A stretch of 64,000 bases of DNA from NCBI GenBank assembly GCA_035527975.1, contig DATKZM010000091.1:17901-81900 (forward strand), read 5' to 3'. Of the stretch, positions 17,504 through 27,806 are shown one piece after another. Position 1 is the stretch's first letter; each line of letters starts with the position of its first letter. Under the pieces are notes generated by a model. The model was not told where the DNA came from. It saw only the letters and a program-made list of their open reading frames with translations, and did not search any database. This stretch comes from DATKZM01 sp035527975. Its GTDB lineage: Bacteria; Pseudomonadota; Alphaproteobacteria; JAPULJ01. Made by a program: the position numbers and the translations under genes.

Positions 17504-17715
17504 TGGCGCATGACAAGACGCAGAAACCCGAAGCTGAGGCGCCCAACGTAGACACGCCGGTCACGGTGTTCGGCGACCGCTACGATGCCAAGGTCGAGTG
17601 CCCGTGGTGCGGCTCGACCGACAGCCGCGTCGTCAATCCCTTTGGCGGCACGGTTTCGGAGATCGCCTTCACGTGCCAGAGCTGCGGCAACCCCTTTGGC
17701 TGGATGAAATGGTAG
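17503..17715 (+). CDS. Small zinc-ribbon protein, stand-alone C-terminal half of PaaD
   Basis: Protein of 70 residues starting at TGATG, sharing one base with the paaB stop. After a charged N terminus it has VECPWCGSTDSRVVNPFGGT and FTCQSCGNPFGWMKW, giving two CxxC pairs 26 residues apart. This matches the C-terminal zinc ribbon of PaaD (CPxC...FGGT...CxxCxEPF). In canonical PaaD it is fused to the MIP18 domain; here it is separated from it by the paaB-like gene. It probably works with the MIP18 protein in trans. Confidence 0.82.
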   Translation: MAHDKTQKPEAEAPNVDTPVTVFGDRYDAKVECPWCGSTDSRVVNPFGGTVSEIAFTCQSCGNPFGWMKW

Positions 17716-17767
17716 CGCCCCAGCGCGCCCTGGGCGCGCGAAGCACGGATAACGAGGAAAGCCGGCG

Positions 17768-18613
17768 ATGGAGCTGACCCCCGAGGTGCGCCAGGCGCTG
17801 CGCGATGAGCTCGTCTGCATCGCCGACAGCAAGTGGGTGCTCGGCCACTGGTACATCATGGTGATGCGCAACGGCCGTGGCCTGCAGGACTTCACCTCGA
17901 TGGCGGCGATGGCGCAGGACGTGCTCGGGCACACGCGGGCGCTCTTCAAGTTTCTGGAGGATGTGCTCGATGAGCCGGAAGGCAGGCTCGAATTCGGCCG
18001 CGGCAAGGATGCCCTGCACGCGATCAGCCTGCTCGACCACGCGCCCGAAAGCTGGGGCGACTTCGCCGGCACGGTTTTCATGGCCGAGGCGGCGATCGCC
18101 GAGCTCGCCGCGACCCTGCAAGACGGCGCCTTCGAGATTGCCGGCCCGCTGCTCGAACAGATCGCGACCGAGACCGGGTTCCACCTGCTCTGCGCCACCG
18201 GCTGGCTGAAGAGCTTCAGCGACCAGGACCGCGCGGGTCTCAAAGCCGCCTTGCCCAGCCGCCTGCCGCAGGCGGTTGCCTGGTTCGGCGCGCAAGATGC
18301 CGACACGAAAGATGTGCTGCTCGGCAGCGGTATCCGTGCGCGGCCGGTCGGCGAGGCGCGCCGGGCCTTCGTCGAAGGCGCGCTGCCCAAGCTGGCCGAG
18401 GATGCCGGGCTCGATGCCGCGGCGGTGATGCCGGGTGCGGCGCCCGGCCCAAGCTGGGATGCCCCGCGTCGGCGCGAGCGCGACCGGGTGTTCTCCGCCG
18501 AGATGTGGGAGTTCATGGTCCCGACCAACGAGGACGCCGTGCTGGCGCGGCGGCCGCTGGCGGTCAGCGTCGGCGACAATGTCGGCCCCGTCGCGGTGAA
18601 GGCGGGGCAGTAA
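17768..18613 (+). CDS. paaC: PaaC-like structural subunit
   Basis: Helical protein of 281 residues resembling PaaC, the non-catalytic ferritin-like partner of PaaA: CIADSKWVLGHWY at the start, MAQDVLGHTRALF near residue 48, and ATETGFHLLCATGWLKSF near 140. A complete ligand set like that in the PaaA-like protein is not evident, consistent with a structural role. GAGGAAAG lies seven bases before the ATG. It closes the five-gene cassette; no PaaE-type ferredoxin reductase gene follows, so electrons must come from elsewhere. Confidence 0.82.
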   Translation: MELTPEVRQALRDELVCIADSKWVLGHWYIMVMRNGRGLQDFTSMAAMAQDVLGHTRALFKFLEDVLDEPEGRLEFGRGKDALHAISLLDHAPESWGDFAGTVFMAEAAIAELAATLQDGAFEIAGPLLEQIATETGFHLLCATGWLKSFSDQDRAGLKAALPSRLPQAVAWFGAQDADTKDVLLGSGIRARPVGEARRAFVEGALPKLAEDAGLDAAAVMPGAAPGPSWDAPRRRERDRVFSAEMWEFMVPTNEDAVLARRPLAVSVGDNVGPVAVKAGQ

Positions 18614-18634
18614 AGGCGGGAGCCGACACCTGCC

Positions 18635-18922
18635 TCACAATGCAGACGGCCAGCGGCGGGCAGCGTGATAGACCCGCAAGACCTCCACCGCATCATCCTT
18701 CAAACGATACGGCACGATGAATGGCGTTCCCGCAACAATGAGCTCGCGGGTGCCGTCGATCCGCCCGGGGCGGCCGATATTCGGCGTCGTCGGCAGATGC
18801 GTTTCGACCAGAGACAGAATGCGCTCGACGACGGCTCGCGCGGCCTGCGGGTCGTCGCGGGCTATGAAGTCGAACACGGCCTTCAGATCGTCCCGGGCTT
18901 CGGGCGCCCAGACCACGCGCAT
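18635..18922 (-). CDS. ParE/RelE-family toxin
   Basis: Protein of 95 residues with the RelE/ParE fold hallmarks: RVVWAPEARDDLKAVFDFIA at the N terminus, NIGRPGRIDGTRELIV in the middle and PYRLKDDAVEVLRVYHAARRW at the end. Its ATG follows directly on the TGA of the upstream antitoxin gene, the usual order for such pairs. ParE members poison DNA gyrase and RelE members cleave mRNA; the sequence alone favours the ParE side because of the VYHAARRWP ending. Confidence 0.9.
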   Translation of the reverse strand: MRVVWAPEARDDLKAVFDFIARDDPQAARAVVERILSLVETHLPTTPNIGRPGRIDGTRELIVAGTPFIVPYRLKDDAVEVLRVYHAARRWPSAL

Positions 18923-19189
18923 TCAGGTTTTCCGGACCCGTGACGGATGGCGCTCACCCAGGGAAGAAGCCCAGGATTTAACATCGTCATGCCCAATGCC
19001 GTTGCCGGCGTCGAGCGACGCCATCGCTTGCTCGATCCCAGCAAGCTGCCATTCCTGAACGGCGACGAATTCCTCAATAGCCTCCGCGCCCAAGAACGAT
19101 TTGGTCCGCTTCATCATTCGGGCGATGCGGTCGAGGCGAGCTTCGGTCTCCGCGCTGATGCGGACGGAAAGAACTTTGCTTTCGGTCAT
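18923..19189 (-). CDS. Ribbon-helix-helix antitoxin (CopG/ParD-like)
   Basis: Protein of 88 residues whose N terminus, KVLSVRISAETEARLDRIAR, has the beta-strand and first helix of a ribbon-helix-helix DNA-binding domain, followed by RTKSFLGAEAIEEFV as the second helix. The C-terminal tail (DVKSWASSLGERH) would wrap the toxin. It directly abuts the ParE-like toxin gene. An inverted repeat at 19205-19238 just upstream is the expected autoregulatory operator. Confidence 0.9.
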   Translation of the reverse strand: MTESKVLSVRISAETEARLDRIARMMKRTKSFLGAEAIEEFVAVQEWQLAGIEQAMASLDAGNGIGHDDVKSWASSLGERHPSRVRKT

Positions 19190-19204
19190 GAAGCCATCCC
19201 AATT

Positions 19205-19238
19205 TAGTATGTTGTATACATATCACTACAATATACTA
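19205..19238. promoter_or_regulatory. Probable toxin-antitoxin operator/promoter
   Basis: Inverted repeat of 12-bp arms, TAGTATGTTGTA (19205-19216) and TACAATATACTA (19227-19238), matching at 11 of 12 positions, spaced by 10 bp. It is much more A+T-rich than its surroundings and starts 16 bp upstream of the antitoxin ATG. Its far end covers the stop codon of the GH3 gene. Confidence 0.65.
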
Positions 19239-20762
19239 TGATTTCGTAAAGTCCCGCAAATCCTGAAACAGCGCCTCGTCATTGATGATGCGTGGCACCT
19301 TGTTCTGGCCGCCGAGCTTGCCGCGTTTTTTCATCCACGCGGCAAAGCTGCCGTGCGGAACCGCGTGGATGCGGGGGGCATGGAGGCCGAAGCCGCCGGC
19401 GCGGTGGGCGGCGTAATCCTCGTTGCTCTCGCAGAGCGCGGCGTCGAGCGTCTTGGCGAAGTCCGCAAGTATGCCGGCGCCGGGGGGCGCCTCGCCGAAC
19501 TCGACAATGTAAAGATGCCGGCCAAGCTCGCCCTTGGCCTCGGGGAACAGCGCGCCAACGGAGAAATCGGCGACCATCTCGCCGATCGCTTCGGCCGCCG
19601 TGGCTACGCCGTGCTCGATTTCCTCGCCGATCAGATGCTCGCCAAAGGCCGACAACATATATGAGGTGCGGCCGGTCACCAGCAGGCGCGGCGGGTCGCG
19701 GTCGACCAGCCGTACCGTGTCGCCGACCACGTACGACCAAACGCCGGCACAGGATGACAGCACCAAAGCGTAGTTCACCCCCGGCACGGCGTCGGCGATC
19801 CAGTGGCGCGTCGGATTGGGGCGGTCCAGTTCATCCAAGGGAACGAACTCGAAGAAGAGCCCGGTGTCGAGATTGGCGCGCATACCCTCGCCCGAGCCGC
19901 GATCGGCGGTGGCGATGAAGCCCTCGCTGGCTGCATAGACCTCGCGCAGCTCGGCATGGCTGCCCTCGAGCAGGGCCTCGAACTGGCGCTGATAGGGCTC
20001 GAAACCGATGCCGCCATGCACCACGAGTTCAAGATTTGGGTAGTAGCTCGCCAGTCGGTGCGGCAGATCCGGGCGCAGCGCATGCAGCGCGTCGAAAAAT
20101 ATGAGCAGCCAGCTCGGCGTGCCGCTGACCGAGGTGATCTGCGCCTCGAGCGAGGCCGGGGCGAGCCTGGCGATCTTCTCCTCCCAGTCGGCGATCAGCG
20201 CGAGATCCCTGGGCGGGAAGTAGCGCGGGCGCGCCCATCTCGGCACCTCGGCGGCGGCGATGCCCGAAAGATCGCCCGAGCGGATGCCGGGCGCGTGCTC
20301 GGTCAGCGCGGTCGACCCGCCGAGCACGAAGCCGCGCCCGGCCATCAATCGTGAGTTCGGACGCGCGGTGACGTGATGAACCAGGATGTCGAGGCTGGCG
20401 CGGATGTTCGATTTGTTCATCGCGGCCGAGCAGGGAATGTATTTGGTGACGCCCTTTGTGGTGCCTGAGGTGACGGCGAAATAGGGGATGGTCCCCGGCC
20501 AGGTGACATCGGTGAGGGTCGGGAAGGGCGTCTGCCAATACGCCTCCCAAAAATCCTCGTAGCGCCGCAGCGGCACGCGGGCCTGGAAATCCTTGACCGA
20601 ACGGATGTCCTTGAAACCGTGATCGCGGCCGAATGTGGTTCCGGCCGCGCGGCGAAGAAGCTTCAGGAGCTCGGCTTCCTGGGTCGCGGCGGGATCGAGC
20701 GCGGCAAGCCGGGCCCGCCGCCGCCGGGCGAAGAGACGCAGCGCGGGGGTCAGGTCAAGCAT
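19236..20762 (-). CDS. Bacterial GH3-family acyl-adenylase / acyl-acid-amido synthetase homologue
   Basis: Protein of 508 residues with the GH3 (auxin-responsive promoter family) pattern: the ATP-binding loop FAVTSGTTKGVTKYIP near 96-111, HGGIGFEPY near 250, EVYAASEGFIA near 275, YALVLSSCAGVWSYVVGDTVR near 330, and TGRTSYMLSAFGEHLIGEEIE near 365. Plant GH3 enzymes adenylate jasmonate or auxin and couple them to amino acids; bacterial homologues exist but are poorly characterised. The gene lies 10 bp from dusA on the same strand and near the Paa-like cassette. The substrate is not evident. Confidence 0.87.
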   Translation of the reverse strand: MLDLTPALRLFARRRRARLAALDPAATQEAELLKLLRRAAGTTFGRDHGFKDIRSVKDFQARVPLRRYEDFWEAYWQTPFPTLTDVTWPGTIPYFAVTSGTTKGVTKYIPCSAAMNKSNIRASLDILVHHVTARPNSRLMAGRGFVLGGSTALTEHAPGIRSGDLSGIAAAEVPRWARPRYFPPRDLALIADWEEKIARLAPASLEAQITSVSGTPSWLLIFFDALHALRPDLPHRLASYYPNLELVVHGGIGFEPYQRQFEALLEGSHAELREVYAASEGFIATADRGSGEGMRANLDTGLFFEFVPLDELDRPNPTRHWIADAVPGVNYALVLSSCAGVWSYVVGDTVRLVDRDPPRLLVTGRTSYMLSAFGEHLIGEEIEHGVATAAEAIGEMVADFSVGALFPEAKGELGRHLYIVEFGEAPPGAGILADFAKTLDAALCESNEDYAAHRAGGFGLHAPRIHAVPHGSFAAWMKKRGKLGGQNKVPRIINDEALFQDLRDFTKS

Positions 20763-20772
20763 GCGGTGCGGG

Positions 20773-21816
<1,044 letters not shown>

Positions 21817-21873
21817 GATAGGCGCTTGCGCGGCCGGCTTGAAGGCCGCCCGGCAAATCCGTGACCCCGACGC

Positions 21874-22320
21874 TCAGCCCGTAGCGCCGTGCGCGCGCAT
21901 GTGCCGGTAGAGGCGGTACGAAGGCTGGCCGGTGACCGGCAAACGATAGATCCGCTGGTAGCGGCGGATCGCCCGCGCGGTCTGCGGGCCGGAAAGCCCG
22001 TCGGCGCGGCCGCGGTAGTAGCCCATGCGCCGCAGCCCGGTCTGGATGCGCGCGACCCTCGCCCGCTGCCGGCCCCAGCGCCAGAACGGCTTGCCCAGAT
22101 TGATATGGTCAGGGCTGCTAAAGGCGCCGATGGAGCCGCCGGCCGCGGCGCCTATGACGGCGCCCGCGAGCACGCCGATCCCGCCCGAGGCAAGACCGAT
22201 AACCGCGCCCGTCGCAGCGCCGATGCCGGCGCCGGTCAGGCCGCGTTCGCCCGGCGTGCTGCCGCAGGCGGCGAGACTGAGCGTTGCAATAAGAAGAACT
22301 GCTGTTTTTCGCAAGTTCAT
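21874..22320 (-). CDS. Glycine-zipper, peptidoglycan-binding-like lipoprotein
   Basis: Protein of 148 residues with a lipoprotein signal ending SLAACG (Cys19). A Gly/Ala-rich zipper (GAGIGAATGAVIGLASGG and following, about 30-68) suggests membrane or OmpA-like packing. The C-terminal domain from about 85 (RVARIQTGLRRMGYYRGRAD then GPQTARAIRRYQR) is a PG_binding_1 repeat, which binds peptidoglycan in other proteins. It is probably an envelope protein. It stands alone, with about 100 bp on its upstream side. Confidence 0.82.
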   Translation of the reverse strand: MNLRKTAVLLIATLSLAACGSTPGERGLTGAGIGAATGAVIGLASGGIGVLAGAVIGAAAGGSIGAFSSPDHINLGKPFWRWGRQRARVARIQTGLRRMGYYRGRADGLSGPQTARAIRRYQRIYRLPVTGQPSYRLYRHMRAHGATG

Positions 22321-22419
22321 GGTGACCCCCCGGTCCGTTCCAATACCAATATCTGAAACGCCGAGTGTGGCGAAACTGTGTCGGGCGGGCCTCGATCCGG
22401 GGCGGCGGGCCGCAGATCA

Positions 22420-23226
22420 TCAGCCCCGGTAGCTTGGATCCTTGGCGTCGATGATCCGCTGCATGGCATTGAAAACATCATTGCCGGAAGTCGTGCTCTC
22501 CGAATAGTCCGCCATCGCCTTGCGCGACTGGGCGACCGCCGCCTCGTCGTAGCGGATCGTCTCACCAGGCATCGACGTGGCCGCGGCCTGGACGTCGCAG
22601 GCGCGCTGGAGCGTCCACAAACGGCTGAACGCCTCCGGGATGGTGCGCCCGCAACTCAGGAGCCCGTGGTTGCGCAGGATGACGTAGTTCTTGTCGCCGA
22701 TGCTGGCGACAAGGCGCGGTTTCTCGTCGGGGTTGGTCGTGGTGCCCTCGAAGTCGTGATAGGCGACCTGGTCGCCGATGATCGCCGCGTAGAAATTCGT
22801 GGGCGACAGCCCCTCGGCCTTGCAGGCCACCGCCATGCCGGTCGTCGTGTGGGTGTGCATGATGCAATGGGCATCATCGCGCGCGGCGTGGATGGCGCTG
22901 TGGATGATGTAACCGGCCGGATTGACCGGATAATTCGACGGCCCGACGACGTTTCCATCGAGGTCGATCTTGACCAGGTTCGAAGCCGTGACCTCGCTGT
23001 ACATCAGCCCGTAGGGATTGATGAGGACGTGCTTGTCCGGACCCGGCACGCGCATGGTGATGTGATTGAAGATGAGCTCGATCCAGCCGATGTGATCGAA
23101 GATGCGGTAGGCTGCGGCGAGCTGGACGCGCAGGTCCCATTCAGCCGCCTCGATCCCGGCGGGCCGGCTGTCGTTCGAAGGCTTGGGCATGGAAGCGGGC
23201 GCGGCGGTGGTCGCAGGGGTGCTCAT
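22420..23226 (-). CDS. Class II aldolase/adducin family protein
   Basis: Protein of 268 residues with the class II aldolase fold. RVQLAAAYRIFDHIGWIELI begins the domain. The metal-binding pair is in IMHTHTTTGMAV near residue 122, with a further His in RNHGLLSCG near 180. Members include L-fuculose-phosphate aldolase and decarboxylases acting on small hydroxy-acids. The N-terminal 20 residues are Pro/Ala/Thr-rich. It has no obvious partner genes, so the substrate is unknown. Confidence 0.88.
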   Translation of the reverse strand: MSTPATTAAPASMPKPSNDSRPAGIEAAEWDLRVQLAAAYRIFDHIGWIELIFNHITMRVPGPDKHVLINPYGLMYSEVTASNLVKIDLDGNVVGPSNYPVNPAGYIIHSAIHAARDDAHCIMHTHTTTGMAVACKAEGLSPTNFYAAIIGDQVAYHDFEGTTTNPDEKPRLVASIGDKNYVILRNHGLLSCGRTIPEAFSRLWTLQRACDVQAAATSMPGETIRYDEAAVAQSRKAMADYSESTTSGNDVFNAMQRIIDAKDPSYRG

Positions 23227-23293
23227 GGGGCGGGGCGTCCTTCTGGTCCGGATGAATTGGCTGACCGCGATTGTGCGCGAAAGCCCCCACTAC

Positions 23294-23332
23294 GATCAAC
23301 CGGCGCGATCAACCGGCGCGATCAACCGGCAT
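23294..23332. repeat. Tandem repeat, three copies of 13 bp
   Basis: The unit GATCAACCGGCGC occurs three times head to tail; the third copy ends CAT instead of CGC. It lies in the 311-bp gap upstream of the class II aldolase gene (minus) and the small acidic ORF (plus). Confidence 0.85.
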
Positions 23333-23455
23333 GAGCTCCAAAGGGGCCCGCTCGCGGCTGGGGAAAACAAGGTTCTCACGCGTTAACCATTTGGTTTCTT
23401 TTCTTCGGCCATTCTTCGCGTCACCGCAACTGCGCGGAATTCGATTAATCGCGTG

Positions 23456-23470
23456 TGTGATCCCGGTCAC
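23456..23470. promoter_or_regulatory. CRP/FNR-family-like binding site
   Basis: TGTGA and TCAC are separated by six bases (TCCCGG), matching the CRP consensus TGTGA-N6-TCACA except for the last base. It lies 67 bp ahead of the small ORF at 23538. A perfect 10-bp palindrome CGATTAATCG sits next to it at 23442-23451. Whether a CRP-like protein with this specificity exists in the organism is unknown. Confidence 0.45.
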
Positions 23471-23537
23471 TGCGCGGGGCGGTACGGGAGCCTACAAAAG
23501 GCGTCAACAAGCCACGTTTTTGGGAAGGAAATGAGCC

Positions 23538-23660
23538 ATGCTGATCGGACCCAACGACTTCGAAGTCGAGGACGTCCTCGAGGAGTCGATCTACGAAGAG
23601 GTCGAAAATTATTACAGCGACGACTTGGTCGATCTGGTCCAGAACGTCGCCTGGGAGTAG
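23538..23660 (+). CDS. Small acidic protein, 40 residues, unknown
   Basis: ORF of 40 codons starting MLIGPNDFEVEDVLEESIYE and ending VDLVQNVAWE. Fourteen of 40 residues are Asp or Glu against a single basic-free background (no Lys or Arg), giving a strongly acidic, probably helical peptide with a YY pair in the middle. AAGGAA lies seven bases before the ATG, better than most genes here. A CRP-like site lies upstream and a 9-bp hairpin 22 bp after the stop. I do not recognise a family. It could be a small regulatory protein, an antitoxin or anti-sigma-like peptide, a peptide-modification substrate, or a chance ORF. Confidence 0.5.
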   Translation: MLIGPNDFEVEDVLEESIYEEVENYYSDDLVDLVQNVAWE

Positions 23661-24081
23661 ACCCCGCTCCCACCCGGCCGTGACGGGTGCCGGCGCCGCG
23701 CCGCAGCACCCGTCCCGCCGATAGTCCCGCCCGCGGAAAAACGTGGGCCTGACGCACTGCCGACCGATTTTCGTGACATCGCCGTAAGACTTTGAGCCGC
23801 CGGGCCATGGGCCCGGATCGGCTGTTTCGTGTTCACTGGAAATGTTTTGACGCGGAGATCGGGCGAGGGACAACCTCGCATGCTGCCTGTCGTCATCCCC
23901 GCGAAAGCGGGGATCCAGCTATGCCAGGCCAGATCGATGCAGGTCGTTCCATGGATTCCCGCTTTCGCGGGAATGACGGGAGGATGGACATCGCACCGCC
24001 CCGCCGTCGCTCACAAGCATCCTCGGGAAACGGGCCGACGATGCTATACTGTTGCACGCGACCATTGACCGGGGGGGCTCG
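23661..24081. other. Non-coding gap with hairpin and inverted repeats
   Basis: No gene is seen in these 421 bp. They contain a perfect 9-bp hairpin, GACGGGTGC (23682-23690) with GCACCCGTC (23706-23714), which could end transcription of the small ORF but lacks a T-run, and the inverted repeat pair at 23891-23979. Confidence 0.5.
23891..23979. repeat. Inverted repeat pair, dispersed element
   Basis: CGTCATCCCCGCGAAAGCGG followed by GGATCCA at the left is mirrored by TGGATTCCCGCTTTCGCGGG followed by AATGACGG at the right. Each unit also contains its own short hairpin (CCCCGCGAAAGCGGGG). It is separated by about 34 bp and is a common intergenic repeat form in Proteobacteria. Confidence 0.75.
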
Positions 24082-25094
24082 ATGAGCGATCTGCAACTGC
24101 CAGCCATGGGCGTCGGCTCCTATGCCGCGCCCGGTTGGTTCATCGCCATGCAAAGACTGCTGAAGCCTGAGGATCTGGGCGAAATCGATGCCCGCGAGCT
24201 GATCGAGGACGCAACCCGCGTCGTGGTCGAAGACCAGATCGAAGCAGGACTCAATGTCATTTCCGACGGCGAGCTCGGCCGCCAGCGCTTCGTCTTCGAG
24301 GTGCTCGGCCGGCTCTCCAACCTGACGCGCGTGCCGCCGCCGCGGCGCCTGGGGATCGCCGGCTACGACAAGGCGCCGAGTTTCGTCTCGGTCGGCCCGA
24401 TCGCGGCCGAGCGGGGCCTTGGTACCGTCGCGGAATTCGAGCGTACGCGCGCCATCGCACCCGATCACTGGATCAAGATCGCCCTGCCCGGCCCGCTCAC
24501 CTTCGCCTCCTACATCGCCACCGGCGAGCGCAGCCGGGACGTGGTGCTGGAAGAGCTGGTGTCGATCGTGCGCGGCGAGCTGGTGGCGCTGGCCCAGGCC
24601 GGCTGCAGCTATCTGCAGCTCGACGAGCCGGGCCTCGCGCATTTGCCCTATGCGATGACCTTCGAGGACGGCGCGCGGGTCATCAACCGCGCCATCGAAG
24701 GCGTGCCCGGCCGCATCGCCGTACATGTCTGCTACGGCAACAATGCCGGGCGGCCGATGGCCGACCGCCGGTTGCGGCCGATGATGGGGGCGCTGATGAG
24801 CCTGTCCTGCGACCAGTTGCTGCTGGAGTTCGCAGCCAAGCAGATGTCGGATGTCGAGCTGCTGGGCGAGCTGGCAAGCAAGTTCGACATCGCGGCGGGC
24901 GTCATCGATGTGAAGAACTTCTATCTCGAGACGCCCGAGGATGTCGCCCAACGCATCGACGCCTGCCTGCAGCATGCCCCCATCGAGCGGCTTGGCGTGA
25001 CCTGCGATTGCGGCTTTTCCGCTTTGCCGCGCTATCTGGCGCGCCAGAAGATGCAGGCGATGGTCGCGGGCGCCAAGCTCGTGCGGGGACGTGC

Positions 25095-25098
<4 letters not shown>
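24082..25098 (+). CDS. MetE-like cobalamin-independent methyltransferase family protein
   Basis: Single-domain protein of 338 residues with the UROD/MetE barrel. Likely zinc ligands are kept: His and Cys in VHVCYGNNAG near residue 215, Glu in LLLEFA near 252, and Cys in VTCDCGFSALPRYLARQKM near the end. DGELGRQRF and YLQLDEPGLAHLP are also typical. Members transfer methyl or alkyl groups to thiols; only some are methionine synthases. The start at 24082 follows a GGGGGG run. The stop overlaps the next gene's GTG start (GTGA), so it is translationally coupled to an acyl-CoA ligase, an unusual partner for methionine synthesis. Confidence 0.85.
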
Positions 25099-26627
<1,529 letters not shown>

Positions 26628-26670
26628 GGGGCGTGCCGAACGGGGTGTCCGATGCCTGCTATCGGCCCGA

Positions 26671-26708
26671 AAGCGGACATAGTCAGACAAGGGATGCTAT
26701 GTCCGCTT
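26671..26708. repeat. Inverted repeat of the GCGGACAT family, copy left of greB
   Basis: Perfect 12-bp arms AAGCGGACATAG and CTATGTCCGCTT around a 14-base loop, downstream of the ligase stop. A related element with GCGGACATT arms lies at 27666-27696 on the other side of greB. It could also work as a transcription terminator. Confidence 0.75.
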
Positions 26709-26792
26709 ATAGCCAAAAGCAGACCTTCATGATTTACAATATGGAATGTTTCCGCAGACACGCCCGTGCCTTAAACGTGATCTACCCGTCCC

Positions 26793-27356
26793 TCACCCCT
26801 CCTCATACGCGATCTTCATCACCTCGATGCGCTTCGCGCCGTTGGGGGTTCTTATCGCGACCACGTCGCCTTCCTCGGCCTTCATCAGCGCGCGGGCGAT
26901 GGGAGAGATCCAGCTGACCTCGCCGCGCGCGACGCTGGCCTCGTCGATGCCGACGATGCGCAGGGTGCGTTCCTCGTCATCCAAACCGCCGTCGGCGTCC
27001 ACATAGGTGACGGTGGCACCGAAGAACACCTGGTCGCGGTTTTTTTGGCGCGCCGGGTCGACGACCTCGGCGCTCTCGATGCGCTTCATGAGAAAGCGCA
27101 GGCGGCGGTCGATCTCGCGCAGGCGCTTCTTGCCGTAGATGTAGTCGCCATTCTCCGAGCGGTCGCCGTTGCCCGCCGCCCAGGCCACCACCTCGACCAC
27201 CTTGGGGCGCTCGACCCGGCGTAAGCAGTCGAGCTCGTCCCGCAGCAGGCGCAGGCCGTTCGGCGTCACGTAGTTCTTGATGTCCTTGGGCAGCGGGTCC
27301 GGGGTGTCCGGCTCCACCGCCTCGGTCTCAGTCTCCTTGGTGAAGGCCTTGCTCAT
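26793..27356 (-). CDS. greB: Transcription elongation factor GreB
   Basis: Protein of 187 residues that rescues backtracked RNA polymerase by stimulating transcript cleavage. After about 28 acidic/Thr-rich residues the GreA/GreB core begins (NYVTPNGLRLLRDELDCL). The acidic coiled-coil tip is in NGDRSENGDYIYGKKRLREI, where YIYGKKRLREID is diagnostic for GreB over GreA. The C-terminal FKBP-like domain includes EVSWISPIARALMKAEEGD. It is a single gene flanked on both sides by GCGGACAT-type inverted repeats. Confidence 0.93.
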   Translation of the reverse strand: MSKAFTKETETEAVEPDTPDPLPKDIKNYVTPNGLRLLRDELDCLRRVERPKVVEVVAWAAGNGDRSENGDYIYGKKRLREIDRRLRFLMKRIESAEVVDPARQKNRDQVFFGATVTYVDADGGLDDEERTLRIVGIDEASVARGEVSWISPIARALMKAEEGDVVAIRTPNGAKRIEVMKIAYEEG

Positions 27357-27744
27357 GGGGTTCCGTTACTAGATACATTGCTTCACGCTCGCAACCTCGC
27401 TGCGCATGGTCGCGCGCTAGCTGAAGCTCAGGCGGCAACCGGACATTAGCCGCTCGATCGTGAATGTCTGTTTGTAGCCGAGACTCTTGAAGAACTCCCC
27501 ATGGATTTCCCGCTTATGCCGAATAGCTTGTCGCTTTTCGTTGCCCATCGCTATGGCCCACCTGTGCAATCGGTTACCTTTCAGTGCCGGCCCGCTCACA
27601 GCACGCAGCACAGAACTCCGAAGTCCGTGATGGGTCACAAGCGGTCGTGCCGACGACCTTGCACCAATGTCCGCTGTTGGGCGCAATGCGGACATTCAGG
27701 TCGCGGCGTCGCTGGGATTTCAAGCCGAGACGCAACCCAGCCCC
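27357..27744. other. Repeat-rich non-coding stretch upstream of greB
   Basis: About 390 bp with no credible gene. A 92-codon minus ORF (27417-27695) begins MSALRPTADI, a string I recognise as the translation of a dispersed AATGTCCGC-type repeat, so it is not a gene. The inverted repeat AATGTCCGC/GCGGACATT lies at 27666-27696. Fragments of the same repeat family recur around 27437-27470. Confidence 0.55.
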
Positions 27745-27806
27745 CCCTTGTCCCCGCCGGGCGCGGCGGTTATCACTGACAAGGGGCGGAAATCGGAGGC
27801 TCGATG
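27745..27806 (+). repeat. Duplicated gene leader, copy 1 (oxygenase gene)
   Basis: 62 bp reaching into the start codon of the oxygenase gene, nearly identical to 28899-28961 before the aminotransferase gene. It begins CCCTTGTCCCC, contains the invariant GGCGGTTATCACTGAC and ends with the ribosome site AATCGGAGG. In this copy CCCCTTGTC (27744-27752) and GACAAGGGG (27778-27786) form a 9-bp stem. Confidence 0.7.

Noticed and set aside
23294..23332. Start of a CRISPR array
   Set aside because: The 13-bp units are directly adjacent with no spacers and number only three.
27417..27695. 92-codon minus ORF beginning MSALRPTADI
   Set aside because: It is the translation of a dispersed AATGTCCGC-type repeat, often mis-annotated as a hypothetical protein.
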